Positions 61,380 to 64,000 of a DNA stretch of 64,000 bases are shown in pieces. This DNA is from DASPMP01 sp035626995 (GTDB taxonomy: Bacteria; Gemmatimonadota; Gemmatimonadetes; Gemmatimonadales; Gemmatimonadaceae): assembly GCA_035626995.1 (NCBI GenBank), contig DASPMP010000236.1, forward strand, positions 29,035-93,034. Reading direction: 5' to 3'. The notes under the pieces were generated by a model. The model made no database searches. It was not told the origin of the DNA and saw nothing but the letters and a program-made list of their open reading frames with translations. The position numbers and the translations under genes were made by a program. Each line of letters starts with the position of its first letter. The stretch's first letter is position 1.

Positions 61380-61473
61380 ACCTAACGCACTGGAGTTAAG
61401 CCGCGGCGCTAAGTGCGAACTACTCAACCAAATTGCTTGGGATCGCCGGCAGCTACAACTCCTTGTCTTAGGC
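61380..61473 (-). repeat. attC-A (94 bp)
   Basis: On the minus strand it runs from a degraded first box GCCTAAG (61473-61467) to GTTAGGT (61386-61380), with inner boxes around AGTTGTAG and CTTAACTCC. It is closely similar to attC-D in its central part. It is the most distal site of the array. Confidence 0.75.
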
Positions 61474-61683
61474 CGGCGCACTAGCAAAGTCTCGGCGCGC
61501 GCTCGCAGCGGTATGATCCGGCAGCGCCAGGATAAGGCAACTCAAATGCGCGTGAAAGCCTATTACCGGACCGGGTGGACCGGAGCCCTTCATTAGGGTC
61601 ACGGATATAACGTCAGGCTTTGCACGGTCGACTGGCTCCATGCAATAACCGCAGGCGACTGCGTGCATGACATGGTCGTCCAT
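61468..61683 (-). CDS. Cassette-encoded small protein with CxxC motif
   Basis: A 71-residue protein starting MDDHVMHAVACGYCMEPVDR, with a CxxC pair, further His residues and a Cys (IGFHAHLSCLIL), suggesting a small zinc-binding fold. No family is named. Its TAA stop lies inside the first box of attC-A, as is common for integron cassettes. ATG 61683 follows attC-B by 26 bp. Confidence 0.7.
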   Translation of the reverse strand: MDDHVMHAVACGYCMEPVDRAKPDVISVTLMKGSGPPGPVIGFHAHLSCLILALPDHTAASARRDFASAPA

Positions 61684-61709
61684 GATCCTTCCGTGGAGCG
61701 ATGGGCTCG

Positions 61710-61818
61710 GCCTAACGCCGGAGTTAAGCTGCGGCGCACCACTAACAATGCGGAAGGCGAGCGCAGCGAGCCAGCCGCCACCGAAGCGAGCGCCGTCATC
61801 TTCAACTCCTCGTTAGGC
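61710..61818 (-). repeat. attC-B (109 bp)
   Basis: Both outer boxes are perfect: GCCTAAC at 61710-61716 and GTTAGGC at 61812-61818, with inner boxes GGAGTTAAG and CTTCAACTCC. The centre (about 70 bp) is shared with attC-C almost base for base. Confidence 0.88.
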
Positions 61819-62018
61819 AGCAGCTGAACTTGGCGACATAGAGGCCGGAAAGCTCAATCCGCACGAACACGCATTTCAGCGACGCGGTCACCTACGGCAG
61901 GCTTCGGCTTCCAATCCGTTGGCTCCAAGGTGGTGTGGTGTACCCCCCGCTCACACCGGGGCTCGGCGGGACGGCGCTCACAGCACCAATCGATGTTGGG
62001 CCGCACCCCGAGTGCAGG

Positions 62019-62414
62019 TCACTTCTTCCCAAATACCTCCACAATTGTGGCAGTGGTCGCGCCCACGTTGCTGAATGTGTGATTTACGCCGCCCTTCAGC
62101 GCGAGTGACTCCCCTGGCGTGACCTCCCTCGGTGGTTCGCCCTCGACCGTGAGAATCATCTTGCCCGCCGCAAGCGTGAAGATGTGCCAGGTTGCATCGG
62201 CGTGATGATGCATGCTCCGCGTAGCTCCCGGTTCAGCAAAGTCTCGCAGGATCCGATAGTCGGGCGTGTCCGTCAGGACCATCCAGGAAATTCCCGGGTC
62301 CTCCGATATCGGTACCGCCCACCAGTGTGCACCGCCTAACTGCGCCAATAGCGCGAGAGGAGGTACCAGGGCGACGGCAACCAGCAAGGTGAAGATGACC
62401 GTTCGACGCTTCAT
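62019..62414 (-). CDS. Cassette-encoded cupin with N-terminal anchor
   Basis: A 131-residue protein with a signal or anchor helix (RRTVIFTLLVAVALVPPLAL) and a single cupin domain: SMHHHADATWHIFTLAAGKM with a His cluster, then SLALKGGVNHTFSNVGATTA. About 200 bp without a gene (61819-62018) separate its stop from attC-B, an unusually long 3' part for a cassette; nothing else is seen there. Confidence 0.82.
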   Translation of the reverse strand: MKRRTVIFTLLVAVALVPPLALLAQLGGAHWWAVPISEDPGISWMVLTDTPDYRILRDFAEPGATRSMHHHADATWHIFTLAAGKMILTVEGEPPREVTPGESLALKGGVNHTFSNVGATTATIVEVFGKK

Positions 62415-62445
62415 GGTGTGAACTCCTGGGCGGGATCAGCTGTCG

Positions 62446-62560
62446 GCCCAACGAATATCGTTCTGCTGCGGTGGATCAAACACATTCGCGCGCGGAACTC
62501 GAGCGAAGCGAGTGCTTCGGCGCGTTCGCTACCCGCCGCCAGCTGCAACGCCTGTCAGGC
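62446..62560 (-). repeat. attC-E (115 bp, divergent)
   Basis: Minus strand: GCCTGAC (62560-62554) to GTTGGGC (62452-62446). The final box fits GTTRRRY exactly; the first deviates by one base. The inner boxes GCAGCTGGC and GCAGCAGAACG pair imperfectly. The centre holds a GCGAAGCGAG-type stem. It belongs to the cassette encoding 62573-63124. Confidence 0.6.
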
Positions 62561-62572
62561 AGCAGACCACGA

Positions 62573-63124
62573 TCACTTTCGACTCCGCACGTACACGTAG
62601 TCTTCGCTCGCATCGGTGAGCCGCCAGGGGCCACCGTTTTCCGAGACCTCCTCAACGAATCGGAGGGTGTCGGCGGCCACTACAATCACCTGGCGGAGAC
62701 GAAGCGCTCGATCAGCTCCAGCGTTCGCGAGGTAAAACATCCAACGGTCGCCCTCGGGTCTGCCGGCATAGCTCCACAACTGGCCACCGGAAAGCATGAC
62801 CGTAACCGTATACGTGGAATCCGCTTTACGATAGCTGTAGATCATCATCTGTTCCTGTGCGCCCCTCGCGGACTCACTGACTCGTCGACAGACCATGTGC
62901 CGACGTCCACCGGCAAGCCATGTGCACGTATCGCGCGAAGGAACTGAGTCAACGCTCGTCCACATACCCTCAAATACGCCGAGCCGTTCATGCGCGGGCG
63001 ACGGGGTGCTCTGAGTGTTCGGTCGGGACGCGGCAGATGTGCTCTGGGCAGCCACTCGGGAGGCCGAGAGAAGTATGGCCGCCATGCTCAAGGCGGCGAA
63101 ACGGAGTCGAAATGAGTGCATCAT
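62573..63124 (-). CDS. Cassette-encoded secreted hypothetical protein
   Basis: A 183-residue protein with a signal peptide (LRFAALSMAAILLSASRVAA) and a Ser/Pro linker. The domain (about 45-180) has GVFEGMWTSVDSVPS, TYTVTVMLSGGQLWSYAGRP and VVAADTLRFVEEVSENGGPW. It resembles lipocalin-like DUF1579-type secreted proteins, with one Cys pair (DTCTW and MVCRR). The stop is 13 bp before attC-E in cassette order. Confidence 0.75.
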   Translation of the reverse strand: MMHSFRLRFAALSMAAILLSASRVAAQSTSAASRPNTQSTPSPAHERLGVFEGMWTSVDSVPSRDTCTWLAGGRRHMVCRRVSESARGAQEQMMIYSYRKADSTYTVTVMLSGGQLWSYAGRPEGDRWMFYLANAGADRALRLRQVIVVAADTLRFVEEVSENGGPWRLTDASEDYVYVRSRK

Positions 63125-63157
63125 GACGCGCGGGAACCTTGTCTCAGTAAATGGGCT

Positions 63158-63267
63158 GCATAACGCGCCGGAGTTAAGCTGCGGCGCACCATTAACAATG
63201 CGGCAGGCGAGCGTAGCGAGCCAGCCGCGTCCGAAGCGAGCGCCGGCAGTTCAACTCCTCGTTAGAT
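63158..63267 (-). repeat. attC-C (110 bp)
   Basis: Minus strand: ATCTAAC (63267-63261) to GTTATGC (63164-63158, near consensus). Inner boxes are GGAGTTGAAC and CTTAACTCC. The centre is nearly identical to attC-B. Confidence 0.82.
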
Positions 63268-63281
63268 AGCCGCATCGGGAT

Positions 63282-63872
63282 TTAGACTAGTGAAGGCCGC
63301 ATCACATCCAACAGGTCAGGATCGTGCGCGACCAGCAGATCTTCGAACTGCGACCAGCCATGCTGCCAGACATAGTGTGCCTCTGCATGGGAAATTGGCA
63401 CCAGCCACACGATGACGGTACCCGGCACCGTCCGGCGGAAGGTGGCGAGGCTATCGGAGAAATAGACTGGAATGGCACAGTAGTACGCCTCGAGGACGGA
63501 ACCGGGCACAATCGGACCAGCTGGACCGACGACCTCTCCTCTCAGCAGCGCGCGGTGACTATCGAGAAGATCGTGAGCAACAGCGAGCAGATTCGCCTCG
63601 GGCTGCAGACTCTCGAAGCGACGGTATGACGCGCCAAGAAGTTCCATACGAAATTGACGCTTGGACGCGGACTGAAGAACGTGCCGGCTCAGGCCTAAGG
63701 TGACATAGGACTGCGCATCACTAATGGGCGCCCCTTCGACGAGAGCAACCTGAACGCCGCGTTCACCAGAGACATCCGATCCGCGCGCAATACGCCCGAG
63801 ATGCGTTTCGATGTGCTCGATGAGTCCAGGGTCGCGCGCTGCTGGCGCCCGTTGATGAGTGAGTCGAGGCAG
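63282..63872 (-). CDS. Cassette-encoded suppressor-of-fused (SUFU) domain protein, start uncertain
   Basis: The C-terminal part has the SUFU signature: VIVWLVPISHAEAHYVWQHG and DLLVAHDPDLLDVMRPSLV. The first ATG in frame is at 63647, but clear protein sequence continues upstream in the same frame (GLIEHIETHLGRIARG, GVQVALVEGAPISDAQSYVT). The frame is open back to a TAG at 63900-63902, with no ATG, GTG or TTG there; CTG at 63872 is the only near-cognate candidate. Bacterial SUFU proteins often act as immunity proteins or have unknown roles. Confidence 0.72.
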   Translation of the reverse strand: MPRLTHQRAPAARDPGLIEHIETHLGRIARGSDVSGERGVQVALVEGAPISDAQSYVTLGLSRHVLQSASKRQFRMELLGASYRRFESLQPEANLLAVAHDLLDSHRALLRGEVVGPAGPIVPGSVLEAYYCAIPVYFSDSLATFRRTVPGTVIVWLVPISHAEAHYVWQHGWSQFEDLLVAHDPDLLDVMRPSLV

Positions 63873-63901
63873 GGCAGTCGCTGTGTAGGTGCCTTCTGGC
63901 T

Positions 63902-63993
63902 ATCTAACGCACCGGAGTTAAGCCGCGGCGCTGAATGTGAGTTACTCAACCAAACTGCTTGGGGTCGCCGACGGCTTCAACTCCTCGTTAGGT
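63902..63993 (-). repeat. attC-D (92 bp)
   Basis: Minus strand: ACCTAAC (63993-63987) to GTTAGAT (63908-63902), with inner boxes AGTTGAAGCCG and CGGCTTAACT that differ by the extra G expected in L''. It belongs to a cassette whose gene lies beyond the right edge. Confidence 0.85.
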
Positions 63994-64000
63994 CGCGTTG

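Larger units (their letters stand above)
61380..64000 (-). mobile_element. Integron gene-cassette array (cassettes read on the minus strand; continues past the window)
   Basis: Five attC-like sites (61380, 61710, 62446, 63158 and 63902) separate four small genes, each gene followed at its 3' side by an attC. In the minus sense each site starts with an RYYYAAC-like box and ends with a GTTRRRY-like box. The clearest sites have an inner pair in which AGTTGAAG faces CTTAACT. The extra G of the first inner box marks it as L'' and sets the cassette direction. No integrase, attI or cassette promoter is in the window. Confidence 0.82.

Noticed and set aside
61819..62018. Additional attC site in the 200-bp spacer after the anchored cupin gene
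   Set aside because: A GCCCAAC-like box is present, but no convincing second outer box or inner pairing was found.
62334..62340. GTTAGGC box (minus strand) inside the cupin gene
   Set aside because: A lone box in coding sequence with no partner box or inner stem.
63695..63949. Separate 84-codon minus-strand gene
   Set aside because: It starts inside attC-D and overlaps, in another frame, the upstream part of the SUFU gene, which has family-like sequence.

Overview
The window is GC-rich, gene-dense chromosomal DNA. It probably comes from a member of the Gemmatimonadota or a close relative. This is inferred from gene content and style: a BshB1-type deacetylase, MacAB-TolC-like export genes, a short RpoD/SigA, many secreted or lipoprotein hypotheticals, GTG/TTG starts and four-base stop/start overlaps. 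No rRNA, tRNA, CRISPR array or transposase was recognised.

Layout. 1-10 kb (minus strand): a partial bshB1, then an export operon with a TolC-like channel, a MacA-like adaptor, one MacB-type ATPase and four FtsX-fold permeases forming two duplicated pairs. 10-18 kb: a creatininase-family protein, a 1274-residue NtrY-like histidine kinase, a Sad-type semialdehyde dehydrogenase and a pseudokinase-kinase fusion protein. 18-29 kb: comM, a CAP-domain lipoprotein, larE, thpR, an NtrC-like regulator, an aldehyde dehydrogenase, lepB and the primary sigma factor. 29-38.8 kb: one tightly packed plus-strand operon (yajQ, rimO, SpoIID-like lipoprotein, Gfo/Idh-like protein, DUF4105 protein, hyuA, hyuB, amidase). 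39-48 kb: a penicillin-acylase-family enzyme, a CreD-like membrane protein behind a BlaI/MecI-like dyad, an M16 peptidase, a duplicated-domain secreted protein and a phosphodiesterase-like protein. 48-56.5 kb: DinB, serine hydrolase, RidA, PAS histidine kinase, DUF192, NTF2-like, epimerase, two VOC proteins and an FAD monooxygenase. 56.5-64 kb: only small minus-strand genes, ending in a stretch that carries five integron-type attC sites.

Three things stand out. (1) From 61.38 kb to the right edge there is an integron gene-cassette array with cassettes reading on the minus strand. No integrase is visible, so it is either the distal end of a chromosomal integron or an attC cluster without integrase. 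One cassette encodes a SUFU-domain protein with no ordinary start codon. (2) Two families of short intergenic tandem repeats, a 14-nt unit after rpoD and a 12-nt unit at three sites between 41.2 and 46.2 kb, mostly continue into inverted copies, so they could fold into long hairpins directly after stop codons. (3) The Ser/Thr kinase at 16.2-18.0 kb carries a degenerate kinase-like domain ahead of an intact catalytic domain.

Functional links. The export genes form a complete tripartite pump. The NtrY-like kinase and the NtrC-like regulator could be partners, although they lie 9 kb apart. The 29-38.8 kb operon joins ribosome modification (rimO) with envelope or peptidoglycan genes and a hydantoinase/oxoprolinase pair. 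All functions are inferred from sequence features read by eye.
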